The notes below the pieces were generated by a model that did not search any database, was not told the DNA's origin, and saw nothing but the letters and a program-made list of their open reading frames with translations. The translations under genes and the position numbers were made by a program. A stretch of DNA of 64,000 nt from assembly GCF_030010415.1 (NCBI RefSeq), contig NZ_JASCSA010000014.1; one strand, given 5' to 3'. How positions within the stretch are numbered: position 1 is the first letter of the stretch; every line of letters starts with the position of its first letter. This DNA is from Cobetia amphilecti. Lineage in GTDB: Bacteria > Pseudomonadota > Gammaproteobacteria > Pseudomonadales > Halomonadaceae. This document shows, one piece after another, positions 45,915-55,522 of the stretch.

Positions 45915-45932
45915 TTTTCCCTATAGGGAAAA
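45915..45932. promoter_or_regulatory. hipO2: HipB operator candidate 2
   Basis: TTTTCCCTATAGGGAAAA is a perfect 18-bp palindrome. Its centre is 48 bp from that of operator 1, so the sites are regularly spaced, as in other hipBA promoters that HipB bends. Confidence 0.75.
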
Positions 45933-45963
45933 TAGTTGGTGTGCGGGTTGCAAGTGCTGCAAT

Positions 45964-45981
45964 TTTTCCCTTTCAGGACAA
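45964..45981. promoter_or_regulatory. hipO3: Degenerate HipB operator candidate 3
   Basis: TTTTCCCTTTCAGGACAA keeps the left half of the operator and part of the right. Its centre is 49 bp from operator 2. Confidence 0.5.
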
Positions 45982-46252
45982 TTGAGGGCGATCAGGCTGT
46001 CAAAGTATCAATGAGGTCATCGCACCACGCATGAACTGCTAATGCTCCATCCGTGTGCACAGACTCGGACGGCCCACTGCACCCCCGATTCATCCCGACC
46101 GCCGGGCGTGAGATGGCGCAGGTGGACTCTGAGTGCAACACCGCAAGTGATGAAGGGTGATGCATCGGGGTTGGGCTATCTCTAGCCCGCCGTCCACCTG
46201 CGCTTCGGCTTCGATAGGCGACAGCCAGTATGCGAGTATGCGGCCTTCATCT

Positions 46253-48868
46253 TCAGCGTCGCTTCATCAGCTCCAGAAGTACCTCACCATGTATCTCACC
46301 CAGCACGTGTGTGTAGTGATGTGTCAGTGTTTGAGAGTTGCGGTGCCCGATCAACTTGGCGAGTAACTCGAGACGATGACCTCGTGCCTTGGCATCTTTT
46401 TCCAGTACGTCGTAGACCGCTCGGCGGCAGTTCGCCAGGGCTGGGGGAGTGAAGGACCAATGCCCTCGGCAGGCGGAGGAAAGACGATCCAGGAGCTGAG
46501 GGTAGTCGTCGCTGTAGAGGCGAAGTACGAGCCACGAGATCGCGTTGTGCCTCAAGAGATGAAAATCGAAGTGGATGTCCTCCAACTTCAGTCCGGGCGT
46601 GAGGGCACCTCGGAGAGACTGCCGGGCCCATGCCATGAGCGGGGTCAGCAGGCTCTCTCTTGAATAGCCCAGCGGAGAGCTTTCTGGCCCCAGCAAGGCA
46701 ATGTTCTTCAAACGCTGCTGGCCAGCAAAGGACTCTCGGCGCCTATCAATCCATTCTTTCACCAGCGTCATCAATTCTGGGGATATCAAAAGGTGAAGAG
46801 GAACGCTGCGACGAGCATTTGCGGTCTTCCCAGCATGGATTTCTACGTAACAGTAGGTGGGGCCGTCATCTCCCGGCTGATTGATGATGACGTCATGCAG
46901 TGTCAATGCCATGACTTCTCCTGCTCGCAGGCCCCCGTAGTAGCCAAGCAGGAAGGCGATCAGCCAGCTGCGCCGTAATCCACTCCGTCTTCGGGAGAGC
47001 GCTCGGGTCAGATGTTCCGCCTCGTGCGGCATGATCAGATGTGTACGCAATGTACTGATGAAGCGACCTCCCTCACCCTGTACGGGGGGAATACCCGTTA
47101 ATCGATCGTTACCTTGGCAGAAGCTGATGAACTGATTGAACGTCTGGAAGAAGTTGTGGGACGTCGAAGTGTCCCAGCCTTTCTGAGTCGGTAGCTGTTC
47201 GCTGATCGCCTCCATCAGTTCTCCATCCCAGAGCGTCAACCATGGGATATCGGGCAACATCATCAGAGAGGTGGGCGTCAGTCGACTCAGGTAAGTCCTG
47301 AGCGTGCTGGCTTTGTTGCCTTGAGTGCTCGATTGATAAGACAGCCATAGCAGTATCCAGAGTGGGTAGCTGTCTTCGCCCAGCATGTGTATCAGCTTCT
47401 TCGCGTAGCGAGACGTAATGGCGTCATGCCGCTGGATCGCGGGTTCCCCTCTGGGGGTTATCAGGCCTTCATGCTCCAGTTCAGTGATATACGCATACAG
47501 TTGGTTGCCTGCTTTCACATACCAGTCTGTTGAAAGTTGATCCTGCCAGTATCGAGGGGAGGTTGATGGTGACGATTCGTTACTCCTGACGCCTCCTCCC
47601 ATAAGGAGTTCAGGGGTGTGAAGATCAATCTCGATGTCTTCCGGTTCAGAGACATTCATTGCGTCAGAAGCGCTTGACGTATTGGAGGTAGGGAGAGTTT
47701 CCGCCGAAAAAAAGAGGCTTTCGTCATGTTGCCAAGGAGAGCGCCAGCTACACACTGGCAGGGGATAGCGTCGAAGCAGCTGTGACCAGAGGGGCGCAGG
47801 GCCCAACAATGTCGTGCACCGGAAGGCATGACGAAGCAATGATCGGACATTCTTCAGCGAAGCGGAGGAACCAGTCCTGCGTGATGCCTGGCTATCGAGT
47901 AGCTGTGAAAGACCGGTGACCAAGAGCTGGTCCAGATGGGCAGCTCGTGCTTCCAATGAACTGTTCAGATCTAGCGTAGCATCCGAGGAGAACCACCATA
48001 CATCTGCTTGCTGGGAGGAGGTGGCTGGTGATGGGACAGGGGACTGACGGCAAGCCCTGAGTAGCCTCCTGAGATGATTCGGGATTTTTAGCCGGTAATG
48101 GGCTGGATGTGTTCGAGATAACCCTGGCAGACAGCCGATGAACCAATGGTGGGGGCTGCGCTTGGTGTTCAGGCGTGACAGATGCTCTGGGCTCAAGTTC
48201 AGCAAAGTATGGCGAATCACTTCTTCCTCCATCCCTAGCAGGGTACCCATGCTCAGGGCCAGGAAGAGAAGAGACTGCTCTGGCGTGCATTGGTTGGCGG
48301 GGATGCTCTGCAGGGCGCGTACCGAATCCAGCACCCGTTGCTGAACCTTGATATCTCGTGATGAGGTAGCCGCGGATGAGGGTCTGACCGGACGCTTGAT
48401 ACTGGTCGGAATCGTAGCCTCGAAGTCAGGCTCTCGGTTGAGGTGAGTCAGTACAAGCGCGACTTCCTTGGTGACCTTTCGGGAGCTGAAGTCGAGTTCA
48501 GCTTCCTTGGCAAGCTGGATGGCGTTGCGAATCAAGGCTTGTACATTTTGCTGGTTCAAGCGTGTAGCACTGTGTCGAGCGCGAGATGGCTTGGTGGAAG
48601 GCGCATTTTGCGCTCTAGCCTGTGCCCTGGTTACCTTTTTCTTATGCCGTTGCAAGGCGTAGCGCGCGACATTCATACGGAAATGTCTGAGCTTTTCAGA
48701 GGAGGAGAAAAGGCGATGATCTGGATCATTCCAGCGACGGAATATCCTACCCAGTGTTTTCGAAAGTTCGATCGGAGACAGCTTCGGAGTTGTAAGCTCT
48801 TGGATCGTGGCCTGGGCAGGTACATCGGTTTTCTTCCGAAGGTCAATGGGGGTAACAGCGCTCATCAT
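46253..48868 (-). CDS. Large tyrosine recombinase, third gene of a mobile trio
   Basis: The 871-residue protein has 600 N-terminal residues without recognised motifs and a C-terminal tyrosine recombinase domain with full active site: Arg648 in GLRAGEV, Lys in HAGKTANARRS, His770 and Arg773 in HLLRHN, a GH in LIGHRN and Tyr852 in HHYTHV. Such enzymes cut and rejoin DNA through a phosphotyrosine. Its ATG overlaps the stop of the upstream 864-aa gene (ATGA). The unusual length and the coupled upstream genes resemble Gamma-Mobile-Trio elements, for which this would be the recombinase; that link is an inference from memory of the architecture. Confidence 0.8.
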   Translation of the reverse strand: MMSAVTPIDLRKKTDVPAQATIQELTTPKLSPIELSKTLGRIFRRWNDPDHRLFSSSEKLRHFRMNVARYALQRHKKKVTRAQARAQNAPSTKPSRARHSATRLNQQNVQALIRNAIQLAKEAELDFSSRKVTKEVALVLTHLNREPDFEATIPTSIKRPVRPSSAATSSRDIKVQQRVLDSVRALQSIPANQCTPEQSLLFLALSMGTLLGMEEEVIRHTLLNLSPEHLSRLNTKRSPHHWFIGCLPGLSRTHPAHYRLKIPNHLRRLLRACRQSPVPSPATSSQQADVWWFSSDATLDLNSSLEARAAHLDQLLVTGLSQLLDSQASRRTGSSASLKNVRSLLRHAFRCTTLLGPAPLWSQLLRRYPLPVCSWRSPWQHDESLFFSAETLPTSNTSSASDAMNVSEPEDIEIDLHTPELLMGGGVRSNESSPSTSPRYWQDQLSTDWYVKAGNQLYAYITELEHEGLITPRGEPAIQRHDAITSRYAKKLIHMLGEDSYPLWILLWLSYQSSTQGNKASTLRTYLSRLTPTSLMMLPDIPWLTLWDGELMEAISEQLPTQKGWDTSTSHNFFQTFNQFISFCQGNDRLTGIPPVQGEGGRFISTLRTHLIMPHEAEHLTRALSRRRSGLRRSWLIAFLLGYYGGLRAGEVMALTLHDVIINQPGDDGPTYCYVEIHAGKTANARRSVPLHLLISPELMTLVKEWIDRRRESFAGQQRLKNIALLGPESSPLGYSRESLLTPLMAWARQSLRGALTPGLKLEDIHFDFHLLRHNAISWLVLRLYSDDYPQLLDRLSSACRGHWSFTPPALANCRRAVYDVLEKDAKARGHRLELLAKLIGHRNSQTLTHHYTHVLGEIHGEVLLELMKRR

Positions 48869-51459
48869 CTATCTCCTTGAATGGCTGGTGTGGCGTGCTC
48901 AATGGGCCATGGGAGGTTGTCTCTGTGAAGCAGATCCGGCGTCAAGCCGCATCGTTTGGCAACATCGGTTAGTGCGCTTCGTGTCGCCGATTGAATCAGG
49001 CTCCGATCACTGGACGGGGATTGGAGTGAATGTCCTTGGGTGGTGTGTCCAGCGAGCGCACTAAATTCAGCGTGAGAAAGTCGCGATTGAAGTGCGGTGA
49101 TCATGCTGTGGCGCGTGATATTGGAAGGCTGGCGGCTCCACTGGCTCAATTCACTTGCCAAAGGCGATGACATGAAGGCCGGAAGATCCTTGAGCCACTG
49201 TCGCCAGTCAGCATGATGCATGCATTGCTGCGTCAACATCATTGTCGAGGCATTGAACTTCCATTGAACGGGGTAGGCGACTTGCTCATGCCCAAGAAAG
49301 TCTCCCTTTCCACCGTGGCGTTTCCACCATTGCTGCCACTCCTCCCGCCACTCATGCTGAAGCCGGAGCAACGCGCCAAGGGCAGGGACAAGTGGAATCT
49401 GGCGACTTTCCTGTGCTCGAGCTGAATCCTTGTCACGTAGCCAGAGCGTATTTTCCAGCAGCTCACACTGGGTTTTGGATCCAATTGGGCGAGCCAAGGT
49501 GCAGAGCTGCCATGCAAGTAAGGTCAGCGCCCCCAATATCTGACCTTGTCGGGCAATGGCTTCGCCGACTGCTCGTAAATTGCTACTACGTTTCCTTTGC
49601 GAGGTAATCAATGAGGTAACCAGCATGGCGTGATTCTTGGTAAGTTGCGTCAGCAAAAAAAGGGGCCGTTTGAAATAGCTCGGCTCCTGGGCTTTTGTGG
49701 ATCCCACGGTGTGATCTTCGCGAGGTGTACGACAGTCTTCTTCTAACAAAGGGAATAGGCCAAGCGCAGCTTGAGCCGAGAGAAAAGCCTTCTGAATCTT
49801 GTGCAGAGGTATCGTTCGATACGTTGCCGGGGCAGAGAGCGAGAGCGGGAGCTCGCCTCGCAACCAAGTCGCGATCACTTCATCTTCACAGGCAGGTACC
49901 ACCCAATGATGATGACTGGCGGACACGCGCCTCAACGTCAGTGTACTTCCGGGACGGTTATCCCCCCAGCGCTTGAGTTTTTTCTCGATCAGTGATTTCA
50001 GTGCTTTGAAGGGCTGGGCGCCGGGGAGCCATACCTTTTCGGCCATGAGTGACTGATTGAGAGCATTGGGCAAAGGCAACGTGATGATGGTTTCGTTAGG
50101 TGCCTTGTTGACAGAGTAATGGAGTAGCCCCTCCTCCGGTGACCAGCTGGGAACTTGATCCAGTGTCTGGCAGATGATCCACTCACGATTGCTATCGCTA
50201 TTGAGGGGCAGCTTGGGGGATCGGGAAATTACCGTCGTCTGCAGCAAGCGCTCAGGTGCTATTCCACTGCAAAGTAGAATGCTAAGAAATGCCAAAGCTT
50301 GTCGATCAGCAATGGCACTTTCAGGTTCCATTAGGAATTCCTCATCTTTCGGTGGTAGGAAGATATCTAAAGCTGCAAGAACCTCTTCTTGTGGGCGTAT
50401 GCTGATGTCTGCAGATGTCTTGAGACTGCGGGCCTTTTGCAAGAGCTGAACGCGTTCAAGGTGAAGCGCCTGATCGCCTTGTGAAAGCAGCGTGTTGTGG
50501 AATATCTCCTTCGTTGGGTCGAGGGGCGAGATGCTGCTTTGGTTTAGGTCATCAGATGATGATTCATTCTGATATTCATTGCCATCCGTGAGCTCTTCAT
50601 TATCCTCTATGAAGGTGTAATCAAGTGCTTTGATTGATCTATCGAGGGAAGAATAGTCAGTGTATTCAGTGTGAATTTGGTGAGATTCGTCACTGGCCCA
50701 GAGTGGCGAATCACGAAGAATGATCTCGACATGTTGGCGCCTTTTTTCATTTTCATTGCGAGCTCTATGCTGTTTTCTTATTGGGCTACGAGTGAGCTGG
50801 CTCGGTTGATAAATTTCGTCAAGCAAAGCGCGTGTCGCTTTCTTATTGCGCAGATGGTTGGGATGCTCCAATGGACGATCAGTTGCTGTATCATAGGCAT
50901 GAAGAAACTGTTCGAGCAGCTCCAAATCAGCATTGGAAAAATGCTCGGGAGGAGGAACTAACTGCTCCCCCAGGGTAGGTGAAATGGGTCTGGGGAAACT
51001 GTTTTGAATATCATCCAGGTCACCCCAGGCAAGTAGCCGCTTAAGCGTCTTTCTAAGCTCAAGTATCTGGGTGTAGTATTTTATGGCAGAGTTACGTGTC
51101 ACAGTATGATAAGGCTGACCAAAAATCAGTCTAAGCAGCTTTCGGATACTGCTTACGCGAGGATCAGTGAGCGATGTAAATCGGTAGTTCACCGTGTAAT
51201 GAAGGCAGTGAGACATTCTATGATTTCGATGTGACTCATCTTCCATAAAAAATTGGCTTTCTAGAAACTCTCCTACTTGGGGCACAAGGTCTGGCACCGA
51301 GTAATCGGCGGCAAAGAGGCGAGCACTGAGGCGATATTCTGAGGCAATCAAGGGCGGGAGGCTCCTCTTGAGCCACTCCGGTATAAGGGGCCAGCGGGAC
51401 CCGATCGCATTGAGGTCGTAATTAGCCAATATTTGGTCAGGTAGTTGGTGTTCACTCAC
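48865..51459 (-). CDS. Tyrosine-recombinase-like protein lacking catalytic residues
   Basis: The 864-residue protein has a C-terminal part that follows the recombinase fold: TLARPIGSKT (Arg position), ESRQIPLVPALGALL, SNITRHSMITAL and SALAGHTTQGHS. The Arg at 783 and the LAGH motif remain, but the HxxR histidine is Asn780 and the position of the nucleophilic Tyr (nine residues after GH) is Ser. It is therefore probably not a DNA-cleaving enzyme but a structural partner of the 871-aa recombinase, whose gene it overlaps by 4 bp. The N-terminal 550 residues are helical and unassigned. Confidence 0.65.
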   Translation of the reverse strand: MSEHQLPDQILANYDLNAIGSRWPLIPEWLKRSLPPLIASEYRLSARLFAADYSVPDLVPQVGEFLESQFFMEDESHRNHRMSHCLHYTVNYRFTSLTDPRVSSIRKLLRLIFGQPYHTVTRNSAIKYYTQILELRKTLKRLLAWGDLDDIQNSFPRPISPTLGEQLVPPPEHFSNADLELLEQFLHAYDTATDRPLEHPNHLRNKKATRALLDEIYQPSQLTRSPIRKQHRARNENEKRRQHVEIILRDSPLWASDESHQIHTEYTDYSSLDRSIKALDYTFIEDNEELTDGNEYQNESSSDDLNQSSISPLDPTKEIFHNTLLSQGDQALHLERVQLLQKARSLKTSADISIRPQEEVLAALDIFLPPKDEEFLMEPESAIADRQALAFLSILLCSGIAPERLLQTTVISRSPKLPLNSDSNREWIICQTLDQVPSWSPEEGLLHYSVNKAPNETIITLPLPNALNQSLMAEKVWLPGAQPFKALKSLIEKKLKRWGDNRPGSTLTLRRVSASHHHWVVPACEDEVIATWLRGELPLSLSAPATYRTIPLHKIQKAFLSAQAALGLFPLLEEDCRTPREDHTVGSTKAQEPSYFKRPLFLLTQLTKNHAMLVTSLITSQRKRSSNLRAVGEAIARQGQILGALTLLAWQLCTLARPIGSKTQCELLENTLWLRDKDSARAQESRQIPLVPALGALLRLQHEWREEWQQWWKRHGGKGDFLGHEQVAYPVQWKFNASTMMLTQQCMHHADWRQWLKDLPAFMSSPLASELSQWSRQPSNITRHSMITALQSRLSHAEFSALAGHTTQGHSLQSPSSDRSLIQSATRSALTDVAKRCGLTPDLLHRDNLPWPIEHATPAIQGDR

Positions 51460-51477
51460 GTGAAAGCCTCCTGTTTA

Positions 51478-52479
51478 TCAGTCAAGCGAACTTGAAAGTG
51501 CAAGTCCCATTTGCGGATTCGAGTCGGTTTCCTCCTTGTTATTCGAGTGCTTGCTTTTTTCTTTAGCGTTGCTTTTCTTATTGATATCTGGTTGCTGCTT
51601 CCTATTATCTTTTCGTTTACTATGAGCGTTTTTATTATTTGTTTCAGCGGCAGTAGCGGCGTGTACCGTATTCCTATCTTTAGATACACCGCTTTGGTGA
51701 GTATTTGTGTTTTTATTTATTTCGTTCATAAATTTCCTGATCGAGTCAACAGAATAACGATGCCTGAACATTGATGAGATTTGCTTGCGTTTTATTGGCA
51801 AGTTTTGTTGAGTGACTACATTGCTCCATGCGTATTGTAATCTTTCATCACTAATGAAGTTTCTGAGTATATTGTTCCATAACTTCTTTTCGTTAATTTT
51901 GATATCGCCAGTGGTATGTAGGTTGTGGATATTGATCCATTCCCAGCCAAGCTCGAGCAGAGGCTGTAGCATCTGGTAATAGAATCTCAGCACCTGGACT
52001 TCATCTTCGTTGAGTCTGCCGATATCGATCTCGATGCAAAATACACTTTGTGAGACGGGCACTTTCTGTGTGGATACGATGGCTTTTATGACATGAAAAT
52101 TCACGAACTCCTCGGAAGTGTGAGTCGACTGAACGTTACTGCGGAAGCGGACAGGCGCTAGGGGCAGGCTCTCTGTTGCGACCGTTGGTCGAAAAGCATG
52201 CTCCTCGTTCATAAGCTCGGCGGTATCCACCTCGAGTACTCGCTGATGGATGACAAGCGTCTTGTCAGCGCTGATTTTCACCAGTGACGGTGTATAGATA
52301 GCATCTGGCATATTGATGACTCCAACGATAGGCAAAGGGGGGCCGAGACGTATGAGAGAATCATTCGTCGAGTTCATGTCTAGGAAGCGCGGGTAACTTT
52401 GAGTAGTGATAATCAGTCGAGTGATGCACCTGACCTGTAGAACGATATCTCTGGGAGTGCCGCCTCCTAATATATTCAA
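51478..52479 (-). CDS. Unrecognised first protein of the mobile trio
   Basis: The 333-residue protein has no motif I recognise. The first 250 residues look globular; the last 80 are a charged, Asn/Lys-rich low-complexity tail (HSKRKDNRKQQ and similar), fit for binding nucleic acid. AT content rises sharply in the tail. It ends 18 bp before the 864-aa gene and is the first of the coupled trio. ATG at 52479 is assumed. Confidence 0.6.
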   Translation of the reverse strand: MNILGGGTPRDIVLQVRCITRLIITTQSYPRFLDMNSTNDSLIRLGPPLPIVGVINMPDAIYTPSLVKISADKTLVIHQRVLEVDTAELMNEEHAFRPTVATESLPLAPVRFRSNVQSTHTSEEFVNFHVIKAIVSTQKVPVSQSVFCIEIDIGRLNEDEVQVLRFYYQMLQPLLELGWEWINIHNLHTTGDIKINEKKLWNNILRNFISDERLQYAWSNVVTQQNLPIKRKQISSMFRHRYSVDSIRKFMNEINKNTNTHQSGVSKDRNTVHAATAAETNNKNAHSKRKDNRKQQPDINKKSNAKEKSKHSNNKEETDSNPQMGLALSSSLD

Positions 52480-52675
52480 GCTGATTCAGTGTGTACTAAT
52501 AGCATAACTCAAGTGGCAAGAATCTACTGCATCAGTTAACCGTCAAAATCGACCGTTTCGCGAGCATTAGGGCTTTTTGGCGTCAATATTGGTAGTAATT
52601 TCTTATTATGGCTTTGCATCTGATCGCTTTTTTCAATTCATCGTTTATTGAACGGTAATGCACTGCTCATGTTTA

Positions 52676-53743
52676 TCAAAAGTCATTGGCGCTGTTTTCG
52701 AAGGGGTCTGCGACCCGAATGTACTCCGTCAGGGTGCTGAGATGTCTGTGACCTGTCACGCGTTGAATCTGCTCTAGGCTCTTCCCCCGTAGATGAGCTT
52801 CAGTGATCAGGCCAGCACGCATGCTATGTGTGCTGAATCCGCGTGAGGCCAGGTTTGACCGCTCAAGACCTCTGACCAAGGCATTCTGAAATGCAGTCCG
52901 AGAGAGTTTCGAGCCTCCCGGCCTGCCGCCCAGCGAGACGCTGCGAAATACCGCACCTCTCTGGATATGGGCGGCTTGCAGCCAGCGATACAGGAGATTG
53001 ACGGGGCAGTAGGGGAGCGAGGTATCCGCATGGTGAATGGCTTTGACTTCATGTCGTCCTTCTTGATTGGTCTTGCTGCGGGCGAGCCTGATCAACACGC
53101 CTCGTGTATCCCATGTGAGGTGCTCGACACGAAGGTTGAGGACTTCGCTGTAACGAAATGCTCCATAGAACGTCAGACAGAACATGGCGGCGTCGCGCAG
53201 ATCTCGCAACTCGCTCAAATCCAGGCTATTCAGCAGCTGATGCAGATCGTCTCTCATCAAGGCTGGTGCACGTTTCACCGGCACTTCATTGAGGCGTGCA
53301 CAGCCGCGCATGACCCCCTTGATCATTTGCTCATTGCCCAGGGTGGGGCAATTCATGACAAGGTGCCAACGCCGTAACGAGCACAGCTGCCGCTTGAGCG
53401 TATTCGGTTTATAGCCGTCCTCGAAACACCGGGTGAGATAGTTGGCAATCTCCGTGTCGGTGCTGGGGAGGGTGCCGCCACGTCTGAGAAACATCCGTAT
53501 GTCGCTTTGGAAGGCTCGGATGGTACTCGGTGCAAGGCTCGCCATGATCAGCTTTCGTGCCGAGACCGTCAGGCAAAGTCCCGGCAGAGAGTCTTGGTTT
53601 CCCTGATAGGGGATCACTTGCATTGCCTGATGTCTTCGTCTTTGAGGCGGGTGGATGCCTGTCGGTGGTCTGGACACCATGAGGGATCTCCATCGATGTC
53701 GAAAAGTTGGAATGAGGGCCGATATGCGCTGTGAGGTGGCCAT
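52676..53743 (-). CDS. Tyrosine-type site-specific integrase
   Basis: A 355-residue integrase with SAM-like core-binding domain (LAPSTIRAFQSDIRMFLRRG) and catalytic domain with all residues: Arg in GAFRYSEVL, Lys in ARSKTNQEG, HSMRAG, GHRHLSTLTEYI with the Tyr. Length is normal. It lies 200 bp upstream of the trio on the same strand. A single integrase in addition to the trio recombinase suggests two nested mobile elements, or one element with separate enzymes. N-terminal start is uncertain; the first 45 residues are less conserved in look. Confidence 0.9.
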   Translation of the reverse strand: MATSQRISALIPTFRHRWRSLMVSRPPTGIHPPQRRRHQAMQVIPYQGNQDSLPGLCLTVSARKLIMASLAPSTIRAFQSDIRMFLRRGGTLPSTDTEIANYLTRCFEDGYKPNTLKRQLCSLRRWHLVMNCPTLGNEQMIKGVMRGCARLNEVPVKRAPALMRDDLHQLLNSLDLSELRDLRDAAMFCLTFYGAFRYSEVLNLRVEHLTWDTRGVLIRLARSKTNQEGRHEVKAIHHADTSLPYCPVNLLYRWLQAAHIQRGAVFRSVSLGGRPGGSKLSRTAFQNALVRGLERSNLASRGFSTHSMRAGLITEAHLRGKSLEQIQRVTGHRHLSTLTEYIRVADPFENSANDF

Positions 53744-53956
53744 CGAATTTCACGCTATCACCCTTCGTAAATCAGCCAACCCGAAATGCATGCCCTGGAA
53801 GGCATGGAGAGTTGAGAGTCACGCATACGCAGGTTTTATCGAGTAATGCCGCTGGTAAATGTGCGATTTATGGATGTTATACTTAGGGTTAGTCTATAAA
53901 AAAGTGAAATCATCTGGTGAGCAGGCGGGCGGTGGCTGCCGAGCCGCCTCCTGTGA

Positions 53957-55522
53957 TCAGAGTGATACCAGGCGCGCCAAGAAGGCGTTGGAGAACGCCA
54001 CATCATTTGCCAGATCAAGAGTGATCTCTCGTACTCCCTCTGAGAAGCTTACACACTCACTCATGGGGCCCTGAGAATGTGGCGCGCCATGCATGTCAAT
54101 CGTGGGGAGTTCTCCGCTCGTGCCGAGGTCGTTGAAGCCTATCGAATCAGTGGCTGGAGAGACGTTTGGGGCGGGTAGTGTCGTGGAGGAGAAGGGATCC
54201 AGTTGGATCGCAGCATGCTCGTCGGGCAAGTCGTCAAAAAGCCGGTAGGCGTAGTGCCGTAATGTGCTTTCGTTGAGCGCATAGAAATAGCACGCATCAT
54301 CCTGTGCATGTCGACGCCGAATGATTCGGCCCAGTACCTGGCGAAAATACTGCTCGGTTCTGACGTGGCTGAGGTAGCAACATACTTGCAGGCGGGGAAT
54401 GTCGATCCCTTCACTGACCATGTTGACGGAGACAATCCACGAGGTATGGCCGTAGCGAAACGCCTCAAGTTGTGCGTGCGCTCCTTCCGTCTGGCTGGTT
54501 ATCAGGCATACCGTCTGGCCCATCTGTTTCAGACAATCGGCGATGTCCTCTGCATGAGAAATATTGGATGCCACCACCAATCCTGCGGCGGTCGGGTCTT
54601 TCTCCTGAAGCTGTCGCAAGCGTTGGCAGCTGACGTCCAGCAAGTGCTGCTGAGGCCCCGGGTGACGCAGCAAGGCGGAGTAATGCACCCCGGGGTGACG
54701 TAACAAGGCCGGGATGCTTTGGTAATACAGTGTCTCACGCTGCGCCTGCTGTTCTGCCACCAGACGTATGTCGTCGTTATCTATCAGGTATATCTGGGGA
54801 GTACGGCAGACATCATCCTGGATGGCATCACGCAGGGTATAAGTGAAGTCTGGGATCAGCGCGAGGCGGTCACTGTCAGCCGATGGCAGTGTTGGCACCG
54901 CTTGCTCGGATGTCGTGGCGACTTCATGACTCGGCGCCATATAACGCAGCATGGGGAGACAGCTGCCATCAGTGCGCCAAGGAGTGCCGGACAAGGCGAG
55001 CGTAAAGCGAACATCGCGCTCCAATGCCAAGAGCGCCAATCCCCACTGATTGGCGCCGGTGGCTGCCGAGCTGGTGTAGGTGTTTTTTGCGGCGCATGCT
55101 GTTGCGCCGGCGGCATGGTGGCTTTCGTCCCAGACCAGCAGGACACGTCCTTGGCGACAGAGTTGCTTGAGTTCCTCCAGGCGGAAGCTGAGCGCTTGAT
55201 AGGTCAGCGCGATACCGACATCGCCCAGCCGGCCCTGCATGGGGCGTCCCAGAATTTGCGAAAACGTTTCACGCGCACGCTCTACCACGGCGGAGGTGGG
55301 GCCCAGATAGATGACGTGATCAATGCTCCCGTTGAGAATCAGCTCCTCAGTCAGGACGGCGGCCATCAGCATCTTGCCCGCACCCGGAGTGGCCTGGCAC
55401 AGGAAGTGGGGCTGCTGATCCGAAAGCCGTTGAAGCGCGGTCTCAATACATCGCGCTTGCCAGGCTCTGAGTGTCGGGCTTGTCAGAGAGGGCAGTAATC
55501 GATTGATCTGACGCGGCGTCAT
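53957..55522 (-). CDS. DEAD/DEAH-type helicase with altered Walker A
   Basis: The 521-residue SF2 protein has Q-motif-like LRAWQARCIETAL, Walker A ATPGAGKM (43-51), Walker B/DESH (132-135), LSGTPWRTD (motif III), SVNMVSEGIDIPRL (motif V) and QVLGRIIRRR (motif VI). The last Walker A residue, normally Ser or Thr and contacting Mg2+, is Met51, which should weaken ATP use. C-terminal 80 residues are unassigned. The start overlaps the stop of the 258-aa gene. It resembles Res-subunit helicases of mobile elements and restriction systems. Confidence 0.8.
   Translation of the reverse strand: MTPRQINRLLPSLTSPTLRAWQARCIETALQRLSDQQPHFLCQATPGAGKMLMAAVLTEELILNGSIDHVIYLGPTSAVVERARETFSQILGRPMQGRLGDVGIALTYQALSFRLEELKQLCRQGRVLLVWDESHHAAGATACAAKNTYTSSAATGANQWGLALLALERDVRFTLALSGTPWRTDGSCLPMLRYMAPSHEVATTSEQAVPTLPSADSDRLALIPDFTYTLRDAIQDDVCRTPQIYLIDNDDIRLVAEQQAQRETLYYQSIPALLRHPGVHYSALLRHPGPQQHLLDVSCQRLRQLQEKDPTAAGLVVASNISHAEDIADCLKQMGQTVCLITSQTEGAHAQLEAFRYGHTSWIVSVNMVSEGIDIPRLQVCCYLSHVRTEQYFRQVLGRIIRRRHAQDDACYFYALNESTLRHYAYRLFDDLPDEHAAIQLDPFSSTTLPAPNVSPATDSIGFNDLGTSGELPTIDMHGAPHSQGPMSECVSFSEGVREITLDLANDVAFSNAFLARLVSL

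Noticed and set aside
45982..46252. Possible small gene between hipB operators and the large recombinase
   Set aside because: The only plus-strand frame (46157-46366) runs into the recombinase gene and has no recognisable features or ribosome site.
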